Shown piece after piece: positions 1-6,264 of a stretch of 6,264 nucleotides of DNA. Under the pieces are notes generated by a model, which ran no database searches, was not told where the DNA came from, and saw only the letters and a list, made by a program, of their open reading frames with translations. Within the stretch, counting starts at the first letter, position 1, and each line of letters starts with the position of its first letter. This stretch comes from CAYHBO01 sp964354855 (lineage in GTDB: Bacteria; Babelota; Babeliae; Babelales; RVW-14): NCBI GenBank assembly GCA_964354855.1, contig CAYHBO010000064.1:1-6264 (forward strand), written 5' to 3'. Made by a program: the position numbers and the translations under genes.

Positions 1-345
1 CCGAATCAACAATTCTGAACGTAGCGAATTTCTCATCCAATTATTTGCACACGAATTAAAATCAACATAATTATTATCTGGATCATACGCAGCAGCATGA
101 ACTCCAGAATCATGAGACTCTGCGCGACGTGCATGTTCAAGCTCATGGACTAACGTCGGTGTAACGCCAACCGCAGGTAAGAAAAATTCTTTAAATTGCT
201 GATTATTTGAAAGATCTTCTCCTGAAATTGCAGTTGCTAACAAACCCAAATATCCTGCAACCGAATAGTTCATCAAATTAATATTAAGCGATTTTTCTGA
301 CGGATGATAAAAACCTAGAACCTCATCAAATGGTTTATAATAAAA
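1..345 (-). other. Zincin-like HExxH region, truncated by the window edge (residues 1930-2044)
   Basis: LGFYHPSEKSLNIN (1939-1952) reads as a hairpin with an edge strand, followed by helices and then TLVHELEHARRAESHD (1993-2008). HELEH (H1996, E1997, H2000; bases 133-147) is a full HExxH with hydrophobic residues before it, as in zinc metallopeptidases. The third zinc ligand is undecided. The metzincin position is Ser2006 with H2007 one residue further on, so a strict metzincin is unlikely. E2040 in SELLIR would suit a gluzincin-type ligand, and further candidates lie off the window. Zinc peptidase activity is plausible but unproven; HExxH also occurs by chance. Confidence 0.65.
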
Positions 346-3300
346 AATCGCCTGATTCAAGTTTGCTGATTTTCCAGCTATCTCAAGGTGTACTTTACAA
401 AATTCCAGAAGACTTTCATTCATTACCTTTTTTATTATCGTAAGATCCCAATCTTGTCGCTGCGTGAGAGCTTCCCATTCGCGATCAAACGTCTTATCAA
501 CATGACTTTCTCGAGCTGTTTTCCATGATGCATGTTTCTCTTTAATAAAATCCATCCAAGAAAATAAATAGATGTCTATATTTGCCACCTTTTTATCAAA
601 CCATGGAATTACAACGGAACTCGCAAGCCCATATCGATCAAGAACGATAGAACGCTTCCACGTATCAAAAATTATGTTTTTCTGATCAATAAAATCTTTT
701 CTTAATTTTTCTGAAGCGCTACTTTCTTGTTCTTGTAAAGACGTTCTATATACCTTTTTCTGGTCATCAGTCATGTTTTCAAATGATGCAAGAGACTGCT
801 CGACAACCTTAAATTTTTCACGCCATCTTTTAAGGGCCTCTTGTTTTTGTTTATCAATTTGAGGTGCCAACACAGTAATCTCATCGTTAATAAATCTAGA
901 AAAGCTCTTATTAGACCAAGCAGGTTTAAAGTAATCAAAAAACATATTCTCTGAAATATCTGGCAATGGAGAAATATCTTTCAAAAACTGCGGCAATATT
1001 TCACTTAACAAGATCCTACTGGTAACTTCACTTAGTTTCAACTGATCAAAAGCGGAACTACCACTATTGAAATGCGTAAATCGTGTATTCAAGAATGATG
1101 TATCTTTTACTCCTCGACGCAAGCCTGCGATAAAAGCCCCCTCTAATAACGCTTTCTTGATAGCAACTTTTTGTTCTGACGTCATTTGTAATTGAGTTCT
1201 ACTTTGTACCGGTTGATACATGCCAAGACCAATATCAATAACATAACCAAGACTCATTTCAGCCGCGAGCGATGCAGGCAACAAATTCATTTGTTTTACA
1301 ACAGATCTTAGTGGCCTAAATGGAATGCCATTGGTTGTTACAAAACTTTGTGAAAGATCATTCACACGAGAACGAACTCTAAAAGCATATTTTTCTGCCG
1401 TATCACCAGACACATGCCAAATCAAACGTTCTTGAGAACATACCGGCTCATTCAACAATACATAACGTTTATTACGAGCAAGCCATGGCCGTTCAACATT
1501 ATTTCCTGTGGTTGATGCTTGCATCTCCTCAAGGAGCACTTGCACAGGATTTCTCCCTGGTAATTCAACCTGCGTTACCCCCACACTTGAACTCAAAAAG
1601 TCTTTTGCATAAAGCAGATCCATAATTGTTTTATCAACTGAACTCGACCTAAAAAGAATGCGTATCGAAGTACCAAAAAATGCTGAATTTACACCAAGCA
1701 CCGAAACCGGAACTTCATCACACGTTAGGCATAAATCTTGTACCAACCCAGCTGCATCACGATGTGGCGTAATAGTAAGAAGATATGCCTTATCAGGTTT
1801 CTCTAAAAGCCGCGTAAGCACCGCAACCTTTTCTGCATTTTGATACATCTTAAATGAACCGTTCCCCATATCCCCGATATTGCCAAGTGCTGGTGATTTA
1901 TTACTGTAATCAGGCAGGATAAAATCGGTTAATAATGTTTCAAGCGTAGGAAACCCAACAAAGTCTCGTAGCGTAAGACAGAAGTGTGATTTATTAGCCT
2001 CACCAGATGTAGAATCAACCATCTCAAGTTTATACAAAATCGTTGCAAGTTGTTCTGGCTTAGCAACCCCAGCAGCCAACAGCGTCCCAGCCTCTTGTCG
2101 AACCTTTAGTGTTGAGCGAGCCGCATCAATGGAGTTTTGCAGTGATTCAATAATCGATGCCTCAATCGGACTTTTTTCGCTACCAGCCTCAATATCCTGA
2201 GTTATTTTCGCTGTTTGAGTTCCTTCATCAGCGCCAGATTTTAACGCTGCAAGTTTTGCTTTGATCTCCCCCAACTTACCTTGCCGCAATAACTCTTTAA
2301 TACCATCTCCTCGCACGTGCAGAGCAAATAGCTGTTTAAGCATAAATGATTGAACTTCATTACAATAGCGGTCAACAGGCGCATTAAGAAATTTACTTCT
2401 CTTTCTAAATGAGCTTTCTGATTGAGCTACATCCTTGATGAAACCTCTAATTGACTTAGTAGCAGACTCATTGGCAAACAATTTTATACGAGCATCAAGC
2501 GTTCGCATCGTCTTTTCAGCTTCATCTTGTGACGACTTGCAGCGCAATTGATAATACAATTCAAAGATTCTTTCTGGATCTATACGCTCACGCATAAACT
2601 GCTCAATAACAATGGTAAGTGCATTTTTCATAGATTTTTTTGATGCAACATTTTTAAGCACCGGAATCATATCATCTTGCAATAACGTATAAGTTATAAA
2701 TAAAAGTTCCTCCGGCATTCTACTTTTATCGATAAGAATCGTAATTAAATCAAGAGGGACGCCTCTTTCATATAACGCAGCAAGAACAGAAATAGGTGTA
2801 TTGGCCAAAACAGATGGCATGTATAAAAAATCTTTTTCAATATCTTGGGTACGATAGTCAAGCCGTGTTTGTGATTGAAAGTCTGCAAGCTGGAATTGTA
2901 GCAATTTTTTCTGCAGCTCAGGGTAAGAACTTAATGCTCTAACAAAAGCCGCAAATGAACTATCTACTCGTAAATCAGACGCCGGGATAATTGACTTAAT
3001 CTTTCTTCTTTCTGACCCGTAACCGGACGCAATTGCCAAATTATCAGGAATATTAAGATATTTGTTATAAAGACCAAGAACTGTATCTTTCATCCCTGTT
3101 AGTACTGCATCATCACCAACCGACACAAGAAGATCAATCACCGTATTGACCATTTTAAGATCAACAGCAGAACCCTTAAACGTATTTTCATACGCAACGG
3201 CTCTCAGTATTTCATCTTGATGTTTCAGCAACAATTCATCTATTTTTTGTCGAGAATAGCCTGCAAGTGAGAATTGTGATGTTGGCAATAATCGCTCTCT

Positions 3301-6132
3301 CATTGCACGAAAGTTGTTCATATAGGAAAAACCAGATGGGGCCTCAATATGCATAAGAAGACTTTGGAATAATAAACCAAGATCCGTTTTTATTCGTCCC
3401 GTTACCGGATCTCGTTGTAATGGCCAAATTTGTGTTTTTCCAATCCAAATAGCTTGATCTTTATTGACAACGTTAATGCCATAACGCCTTAACAAGTCTT
3501 TAAATAAATAATTCATAACCACATAAGGCGCAGTTTTTTCTGCAAAATATGCATACGTCTCAAAATAAGATTTAAATAAAATATAATTATTCGGATCGTA
3601 TGAACAGCTTTCAGCCCAATTTTTTGTAAGATTTTCTATAATATCTTGCGCGACCCATTGTACCTGTTGATCAATTGGAACACGATTTTCAGAAGCATCT
3701 TTTTTATGATAAGCCTGGGCCGAAATAAACCCATGTGACTTAAGATAGAATCCAATTTTTAATCCTAAAAACCAGATATAATTATTAGGGTTTGCCCAAA
3801 ACGCATCTAAAGATCTTACATAGTTAAACTGGTCTACTTCTACGTTCTCTATTTTTGGTTTATTTACTCTTGCCACGTTATCTATAAGCTGAGCATGTTC
3901 TTCTATGAACTGCTCAAGTTCAGAATTATCGTATTTCGTAAAAAATTCAAATTTAACATCTTGAGGAGATTCTCCTCTCTTCCTATGCACATTATCGATT
4001 AAGATATTAAGTTTTTGTACCCCACCCTCTTCATAGGGCATAAAATTTTGATCTGGATATGCATCAATAATGTTAGTCACCACTTCTTTTATGCCTCCAA
4101 ATTTTGCAGGGATATCTAAAAAAGTATTTGGCACAAAAAGGCTCGATCTAAGCCCCAATGAAGAAATCATTGGCTTTCTTTCCGCAACCTCCAAGCAACT
4201 TGGCTCAACAAAGAAGACTTTTACACCCGCAACAAGCTTCCCCTTCATTCCCAAATCTCTAATCAATTTTAGCCTATAATCAGGCAACGCCTCAATTTGA
4301 CTATCAAAATAAGTTTTCAGATACTGTTCACATTTTGCATAATTATAATTAATAAGCTCCTTGTTAAGGGGCAAAAGAATAACCCTTGCACCCTTCAACA
4401 TTTTTTTGAATTGTGCATAGTACTCAGCGGGGATCGGCACCAGTAAATCATTCCTCTTTAAAAAATCATTAATTTGTTCTTTAAAATAATTCGTAAAGCG
4501 ACCGCGAATCTGCTGTGCGGCGGTCTGATCTTCCCATTCCTGGAGCCCGGAAAATAAAACATCGATCAACGAACAATCTTTATGAGAAGAAGTAGCAAGC
4601 TGAGCAAGTTCCTGTAGTAATGTTTTTTTAATCATTTTTTTGAGGTACTCTTCCTCAAAACTCATTGATTCAGGTCTGCTTGGGTCAGGAGAGAAAGCGA
4701 GCTCATCGCGAGCCAAGGTAAGTTGCGTTACCTGCGGCATTGAGATCAGCAAATCTCGCACCCCACCATCAGTACTCGTAAATGATTTACTCATCTGTTT
4801 ATTGATGACAACCACACCATTAACCTCAAGTAATAAATGAGATTTTTCAGGATCTTTTTTCCCCTTAAACTCAATAAGCTTTGGCGTACGAATGTGTTCA
4901 TCCCTAAGAGCCGTAAACCGTGCTTGAGAGATGTTTGTTACCCCCTTAGTTGATATACTTGGAACCAACAACTTAGTAAGAGCTATTTGAATAGGGATTC
5001 CGGTACCTTGATCACTTACCATCAGTCTATCCGGCAGCAAATCAACAAGTACTTCAACTTTACTCTTTTCATTGCCAGCATATTCAATATTTCCACCCGC
5101 AAGGTTCATCTTGATTTTTAGATGTGGATAAGCATCAAGATAATGCACAAACTCACGTAAAGCGCCACGCGTTGCTTCACTAAATGTCTTAGTCCGATCT
5201 TTCGGAATAATGGTAATTATGGTGCCAGATTGTTCTTTAAATTTTGTTATATCAACATTCTGCATGGCAACATCTACCTGGTCCATCCCCTCTTGCTTAG
5301 AAAATATAATTCTATAAGCGCGCAACTTATTATCAGCGTCAGGATCTTTATAACACGTTTCCACCAGTATCTCACAACCATCTGTCTCTTGATGTGAAAG
5401 AAAGCTAAAAATAGAGAAGAATCCCATCCCAAACTTTCCAACCGATTGTTCAGGTAAGACCATAGCATCACAGGCATTTACCACTAATTCTAAAAATGAG
5501 CGCGTATAATCGTGAAAAATACGCACCGCAGCATTACGCACCCATTTACGGGCCAATGCGGTTCGAATAGGATTAATGAATCCAGGATTAAAACGATCTT
5601 TAAGCGAAGCGTCATAGTCTACTTCTCCAAGATATGATTCTATAATGCTACTCAACCCAACAGGATTAATGGGCGGAATAATCTTTGTTAGATCTTCGAT
5701 AATCTGGGCATCAGTAAATTTTGACTTAACTTTTTTCTCAGGGCGATATTTTGGAGGAACAGCAGTAGGGGTAAAAATTATAGGCCGATCTTCTATGCCA
5801 CTGGAAGTTTTAATAGCTCCTCGTAATGTTGCTAATTTTCGAGATAACGTGGCGATATTGCCATCAACTCCCCTCAGTGAGGTATTAAGGTTGAAGAGCG
5901 CATTTCTTACAGAATCGGGACGAGAAGACTTTCGTGAAGAACTAAGTCTTCCCTGCAACTCAGCTAAATTATCTGATAAATCTCCACAGTTATTTTGTAA
6001 AGAGCCGAGGGATCCTCGTAATTTCTTGAGAGATCGTTGAGCTTCTTCATGCGGACTCGCACATCCATGATCACTCATCAACATGAACACAGAAAATAAA
6101 GCAAAAATCTGCAAGAACAAGTTCCCCAACAT
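1..6132 (-). CDS. Giant exported-type protein with two GHKL/Hsp90-like ATPase modules and a C-terminal HExxH motif (3' partial)
   Basis: This is a single open frame of 2044 codons running off the left edge, so the stop and the C-terminal end are not seen. The ATG at 6130-6132 is chosen because AAGGAG lies 5 nt upstream and the next in-frame stop upstream is TAA at 6184-6186; a GTG at 6136-6138 is in frame but overlaps the Shine-Dalgarno. Seen in order: hydrophobic N-terminus (1-25), two heptad helices (35-107), GHKL motifs E215/N219/D222, GKFGMGFFS (232-240), DQGTGIP (374-380), a long unassigned middle, a second GHKL set E1329/N1333/D1336 and GDMGNGSF (1420-1427), then HELEH (1996-2000). GHKL proteins bind ATP in a Bergerat fold, and HExxH is the zinc-site motif of zincin proteases. 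An ATP-dependent chaperone or remodelling protein with a proteolytic C-terminus is inferred. I do not recognise the whole protein as a named family. It appears to be transcribed alone or as the last gene of a short operon. Confidence 0.96.
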   Translation of the reverse strand, partial: MLGNLFLQIFALFSVFMLMSDHGCASPHEEAQRSLKKLRGSLGSLQNNCGDLSDNLAELQGRLSSSRKSSRPDSVRNALFNLNTSLRGVDGNIATLSRKLATLRGAIKTSSGIEDRPIIFTPTAVPPKYRPEKKVKSKFTDAQIIEDLTKIIPPINPVGLSSIIESYLGEVDYDASLKDRFNPGFINPIRTALARKWVRNAAVRIFHDYTRSFLELVVNACDAMVLPEQSVGKFGMGFFSIFSFLSHQETDGCEILVETCYKDPDADNKLRAYRIIFSKQEGMDQVDVAMQNVDITKFKEQSGTIITIIPKDRTKTFSEATRGALREFVHYLDAYPHLKIKMNLAGGNIEYAGNEKSKVEVLVDLLPDRLMVSDQGTGIPIQIALTKLLVPSISTKGVTNISQARFTALRDEHIRTPKLIEFKGKKDPEKSHLLLEVNGVVVINKQMSKSFTSTDGGVRDLLISMPQVTQLTLARDELAFSPDPSRPESMSFEEEYLKKMIKKTLLQELAQLATSSHKDCSLIDVLFSGLQEWEDQTAAQQIRGRFTNYFKEQINDFLKRNDLLVPIPAEYYAQFKKMLKGARVILLPLNKELINYNYAKCEQYLKTYFDSQIEALPDYRLKLIRDLGMKGKLVAGVKVFFVEPSCLEVAERKPMISSLGLRSSLFVPNTFLDIPAKFGGIKEVVTNIIDAYPDQNFMPYEEGGVQKLNILIDNVHRKRGESPQDVKFEFFTKYDNSELEQFIEEHAQLIDNVARVNKPKIENVEVDQFNYVRSLDAFWANPNNYIWFLGLKIGFYLKSHGFISAQAYHKKDASENRVPIDQQVQWVAQDIIENLTKNWAESCSYDPNNYILFKSYFETYAYFAEKTAPYVVMNYLFKDLLRRYGINVVNKDQAIWIGKTQIWPLQRDPVTGRIKTDLGLLFQSLLMHIEAPSGFSYMNNFRAMRERLLPTSQFSLAGYSRQKIDELLLKHQDEILRAVAYENTFKGSAVDLKMVNTVIDLLVSVGDDAVLTGMKDTVLGLYNKYLNIPDNLAIASGYGSERRKIKSIIPASDLRVDSSFAAFVRALSSYPELQKKLLQFQLADFQSQTRLDYRTQDIEKDFLYMPSVLANTPISVLAALYERGVPLDLITILIDKSRMPEELLFITYTLLQDDMIPVLKNVASKKSMKNALTIVIEQFMRERIDPERIFELYYQLRCKSSQDEAEKTMRTLDARIKLFANESATKSIRGFIKDVAQSESSFRKRSKFLNAPVDRYCNEVQSFMLKQLFALHVRGDGIKELLRQGKLGEIKAKLAALKSGADEGTQTAKITQDIEAGSEKSPIEASIIESLQNSIDAARSTLKVRQEAGTLLAAGVAKPEQLATILYKLEMVDSTSGEANKSHFCLTLRDFVGFPTLETLLTDFILPDYSNKSPALGNIGDMGNGSFKMYQNAEKVAVLTRLLEKPDKAYLLTITPHRDAAGLVQDLCLTCDEVPVSVLGVNSAFFGTSIRILFRSSSVDKTIMDLLYAKDFLSSSVGVTQVELPGRNPVQVLLEEMQASTTGNNVERPWLARNKRYVLLNEPVCSQERLIWHVSGDTAEKYAFRVRSRVNDLSQSFVTTNGIPFRPLRSVVKQMNLLPASLAAEMSLGYVIDIGLGMYQPVQSRTQLQMTSEQKVAIKKALLEGAFIAGLRRGVKDTSFLNTRFTHFNSGSSAFDQLKLSEVTSRILLSEILPQFLKDISPLPDISENMFFDYFKPAWSNKSFSRFINDEITVLAPQIDKQKQEALKRWREKFKVVEQSLASFENMTDDQKKVYRTSLQEQESSASEKLRKDFIDQKNIIFDTWKRSIVLDRYGLASSVVIPWFDKKVANIDIYLFSWMDFIKEKHASWKTARESHVDKTFDREWEALTQRQDWDLTIIKKVMNESLLEFCKVHLEIAGKSANLNQAIFYYKPFDEVLGFYHPSEKSLNINLMNYSVAGYLGLLATAISGEDLSNNQQFKEFFLPAVGVTPTLVHELEHARRAESHDSGVHAAAYDPDNNYVDFNSCANNWMRNSLRSELLIR
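658..870 (-). other. Charged helical stretch before the HExxH region (residues 1755-1825)
   Basis: It is dense in Lys, Glu, Gln and Arg (for example KQKQEALKRWREKF from about 1762), with almost no Gly or Pro. It is probably a long helix or helical hairpin separating the second ATPase part from the protease-like end. The heptad pattern is weaker than at the N-terminus. Confidence 0.45.
1123..1365 (-). other. Transducer-like segment after ATPase module 2 (residues 1590-1670)
   Basis: A strand with TTNGIPFRPL (N1601-G1602) is followed by YVIDIGLGMYQPVQSRTQLQ (R1645) and an alpha helix. The layout parallels residues 431-500 after module 1: NG, then about 40 residues, then a strand with a basic residue. 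This supports a repeated ATPase-plus-transducer unit. Assignment is by analogy. Confidence 0.4.
1648..2202 (-). other. GHKL/Hsp90-type ATPase module 2, canonical order but diverged (residues 1311-1495)
   Basis: The N-box ESLQNSIDA (1329-1337) keeps Glu1329, Asn1333 and Asp1336. A hairpin leads to LTLRDFVGFP (1386-1395), at the place of G1: the Asp (D1390) is present but only one of the two usual glycines remains. LLTDFILPDYSNKS (1400-1413) matches the lid segment with a TSK/STK-like signature. GNIGDMGNGSFKMY (1417-1430) fits the G2 glycine loop, and FFGTSIRILF (1485-1494) the GT strand. All five elements occur in the usual order and spacing, which makes chance unlikely. Weak G1 leaves open whether it hydrolyses ATP, only binds it, or is a structural partner of module 1. 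Confidence 0.72.
2203..4632 (-). other. Unassigned, mostly helical middle region (residues 501-1310)
   Basis: About 810 residues join the two ATPase modules. Most of it reads as amphipathic helix with many Leu, Lys, Glu and Gln residues and few Gly or Pro, consistent with a helical scaffold. Around residues 560-680 there are more strand-like stretches (for example LVAGVKVFFVEP). A short motif recurs: NPNNYIWF at 781 and DPNNYILF at 846, 65 residues apart, each followed by an aromatic helix. The region just before module 2 (about 1255-1325) is charged and low in hydrophobics, like a linker. I recognise no catalytic motif or named domain. Confidence 0.5.
4633..4842 (-). other. Transducer-like segment after ATPase module 1 (residues 431-500)
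   Basis: A strand ending in VNG (N438-G439) is followed by LLISMPQVTQLTLARDEL, with R475-D476. Hsp90 and MutL relatives have an S5-fold transducer domain after the ATPase that carries similar NG and basic-residue elements and a side chain reaching the gamma-phosphate. R475 is a candidate for that role. The assignment rests on motif resemblance and position only. Confidence 0.45.
4933..5580 (-). other. GHKL/Hsp90-type ATPase module 1, motif order rearranged (residues 185-400)
   Basis: The N-box ELVVNACDA (215-223, bases 5464-5490) supplies the family's catalytic Glu215 and Mg-binding Asn219. Only eight residues later comes GKFGMGFFS (232-240, bases 5413-5439), very close to the Hsp90 loop GQFGVGFYS. 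Two likely beta strands follow, then GTIITIIP (303-310), which fits the GT strand near the end of the Hsp90 N-domain. Only then comes VSDQGTGIP (372-380, bases 4993-5019), the G1 motif whose Asp reads adenine, followed by SISTKG (392-397), as in histidine kinases before the G2 loop. All key residues are present, so ATP binding is plausible. In known GHKL enzymes G1 and STKG come between the N-box and G2; here that block is at the C-terminal end. Confidence 0.85.
5803..6051 (-). other. Two-helix coiled-coil hairpin (residues 28-110)
   Basis: Hydrophobic a/d positions run without a break at residues 35, 38, 42, 45, 49, 52, 56, 59, 63 (mostly Leu, with C49) and again at 75, 79, 82, 86, 89, 93, 96, 100, 103, 107. 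A Ser/Arg-rich turn at 64-74 with one Pro separates them, which suggests an antiparallel hairpin. A Pro-rich linker at about 116-132 (TPTAVPPKYRP) joins it to the ATPase. It is likely an oligomerisation or partner-binding stalk; this role is inferred from pattern only. Confidence 0.7.
6058..6132 (-). other. Signal-peptide-like N-terminus (residues 1-25)
   Basis: Residues 4-19 are strongly hydrophobic (NLFLQIFALFSVFMLM), followed by SDHGCAS. GCA before S26 fits a signal peptidase I site with small residues at -3 and -1. C24 is not a good lipoprotein cysteine, because D21 and H22 do not fit the lipobox. The n-region has no Lys or Arg, which is unusual for a Sec signal, so an uncleaved membrane anchor is the main alternative. 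Confidence 0.65.
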
Positions 6133-6137
6133 AAGCA

Positions 6138-6143
6138 CTCCTT
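6138..6143 (-). promoter_or_regulatory. Ribosome binding site of the giant gene
   Basis: On the minus strand AAGGAG lies 5 nt before the ATG at 6132. It is a near-perfect Shine-Dalgarno with good spacing, and it decides this start over the in-frame GTG at 6136-6138. Confidence 0.85.
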
Positions 6144-6160
6144 GATCTTCTGAATGAGAT

Positions 6161-6190
6161 TTGACTAAAACACTTTTAGCATTTTATAAA
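6161..6190 (+). promoter_or_regulatory. Candidate divergent promoter on the plus strand
   Basis: Plus strand: TTGACT (6161-6166), an 18-base spacer, TATAAA (6185-6190). The -35 matches the sigma70 consensus at five of six bases. Its -10 shares the palindrome TTTATAAA (6183-6190) with the minus-strand promoter candidate. The only ATG just downstream (6194) is too close to the -10 to lie inside a transcript started there, so no gene is clearly served within the window. Confidence 0.25.
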
Positions 6191-6210
6191 ACAATGGCTT
6201 TAAGAAGCAA
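6183..6210 (-). promoter_or_regulatory. Candidate sigma70-type promoter for the giant gene
   Basis: Minus strand: TTGCTT (6205-6210), a 16-base spacer, then TATAAA (6183-6188). An alternative -10, TAAAAT, is shifted two bases and gives an 18-base spacer. Transcription would start roughly 45 nt before the ATG. The match is good for an AT-rich genome, but chance matches are common in such DNA, and the gene could instead be read from an upstream operon promoter. Confidence 0.4.
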
Positions 6211-6264
6211 TAATCTCGAAACCCTTGACCCAATATCAATTTTTCCGGGTAATCGAAGTTTTGC

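Larger units (their letters stand above)
6133..6264. other. Upstream intergenic segment, no gene called
   Basis: This holds the leader and promoter candidates of the giant gene. Three short open stretches touch the right edge. Two are on the minus strand and could be the end of a preceding gene: one ends at TAA 6184-6186 (ending RLLLLKAIVL), the other at TAG 6165-6167 (ending FYKMLKVF). The third is on the plus strand from ATG 6194 (MALRSNNLETLDPISIF) and has no Shine-Dalgarno. Each is too short to choose between them. No convincing terminator hairpin is visible. Confidence 0.5.

Noticed and set aside
109..147. Strict metzincin motif HExxHxxGxxH
   Set aside because: The Gly position is R2003 and the third His position is S2006; H2007 is one residue too late, so only the general HExxH is claimed.
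1658..1843. 61-codon open frame on the plus strand
   Set aside because: Antisense to the second ATPase module; Ser/Arg-rich shadow without a ribosome binding site.
4070..4279. 69-codon open frame on the plus strand
   Set aside because: Antisense to the continuous minus-strand coding frame, with no start signal and no domain.
4640..4840. 66-codon open frame on the plus strand
   Set aside because: Antisense to the transducer-like segment of module 1, with a composition typical of a shadow (many Ser and Thr).
5274..5477. 67-codon open frame on the minus strand
   Set aside because: It is out of frame and overlaps the N-box and G2 codons of the ATPase; a shadow of the real gene.
5645..6040. 131-codon open frame on the plus strand
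   Set aside because: It lies wholly antisense to the coiled-coil and linker part of the giant gene, has no Shine-Dalgarno before its ATG, and shows no recognisable domain.
6058..6072. C24 as a lipoprotein cysteine
   Set aside because: The preceding D21 and H22 do not fit the lipobox; a signal peptidase I site after A25 fits better.
6225..6253. Another plus-strand promoter: TTGACC, 17 bases, GGTAAT
   Set aside because: The -10 is weak, no downstream gene is visible before the window ends, and such matches are frequent in AT-rich DNA.
1..6264. CRISPR arrays, tRNA or rRNA genes, insertion sequences
   Set aside because: No direct repeat array, RNA gene signature, transposase or terminal inverted repeats were seen; the space is taken by one coding frame.

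Overview
The window is almost entirely one very long reading frame on the minus strand. It starts at an ATG at 6130-6132, behind a good Shine-Dalgarno, and stays open for 2044 codons until it leaves the left edge at base 1, so the C-terminus and stop are missing. The frame was read codon by codon to the edge with no internal stop, and its phase was confirmed at many points along the gene. The standard code suffices. The DNA is AT-rich, and the gene has a bacterial start (SD plus ATG), a hydrophobic N-terminus and no introns. I cannot name the organism. Giant proteins of this kind in AT-rich genomes occur among host-associated bacteria, for example Dependentiae-like or Legionella/Rickettsiales-like lineages, but that is only a guess.

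Protein layout, N to C: a hydrophobic, signal-peptide-like segment (1-25); a helical hairpin with two clean heptad runs (35-63 and 75-107); a Pro-rich linker; a GHKL/Hsp90-type ATPase module (about 185-400) followed by a transducer-like stretch (431-500); about 800 residues, mostly helical-looking and unassigned; a second, more diverged GHKL module (about 1311-1495) with its own transducer-like stretch (1590-1670); a charged helical stretch (about 1755-1825); and a C-terminal region with a zincin HExxH motif (HELEH, 1996-2000), cut by the window edge.

The most unusual points are two. First, the N-terminal ATPase has its Bergerat-fold motifs in a non-canonical order: N-box, G2 glycine loop, GT strand, and only then the DxGxG (G1) motif and STKG. 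In Hsp90, MutL and histidine kinases, G1 lies between the N-box and G2. The second module keeps the normal order. Second, two Hsp90-like modules and a metalloprotease-like HExxH motif are joined in one polypeptide that appears to carry an export signal. A reasonable hypothesis is an ATP-driven chaperone/protease-like machine, perhaps exported to a place where ATP is available such as a host cell. Function is inferred, not shown.

The remaining 132 bases at the right end hold the ribosome binding site, a candidate promoter for the giant gene, a possible oppositely directed promoter sharing the same palindromic -10, and no gene that can be called with confidence.
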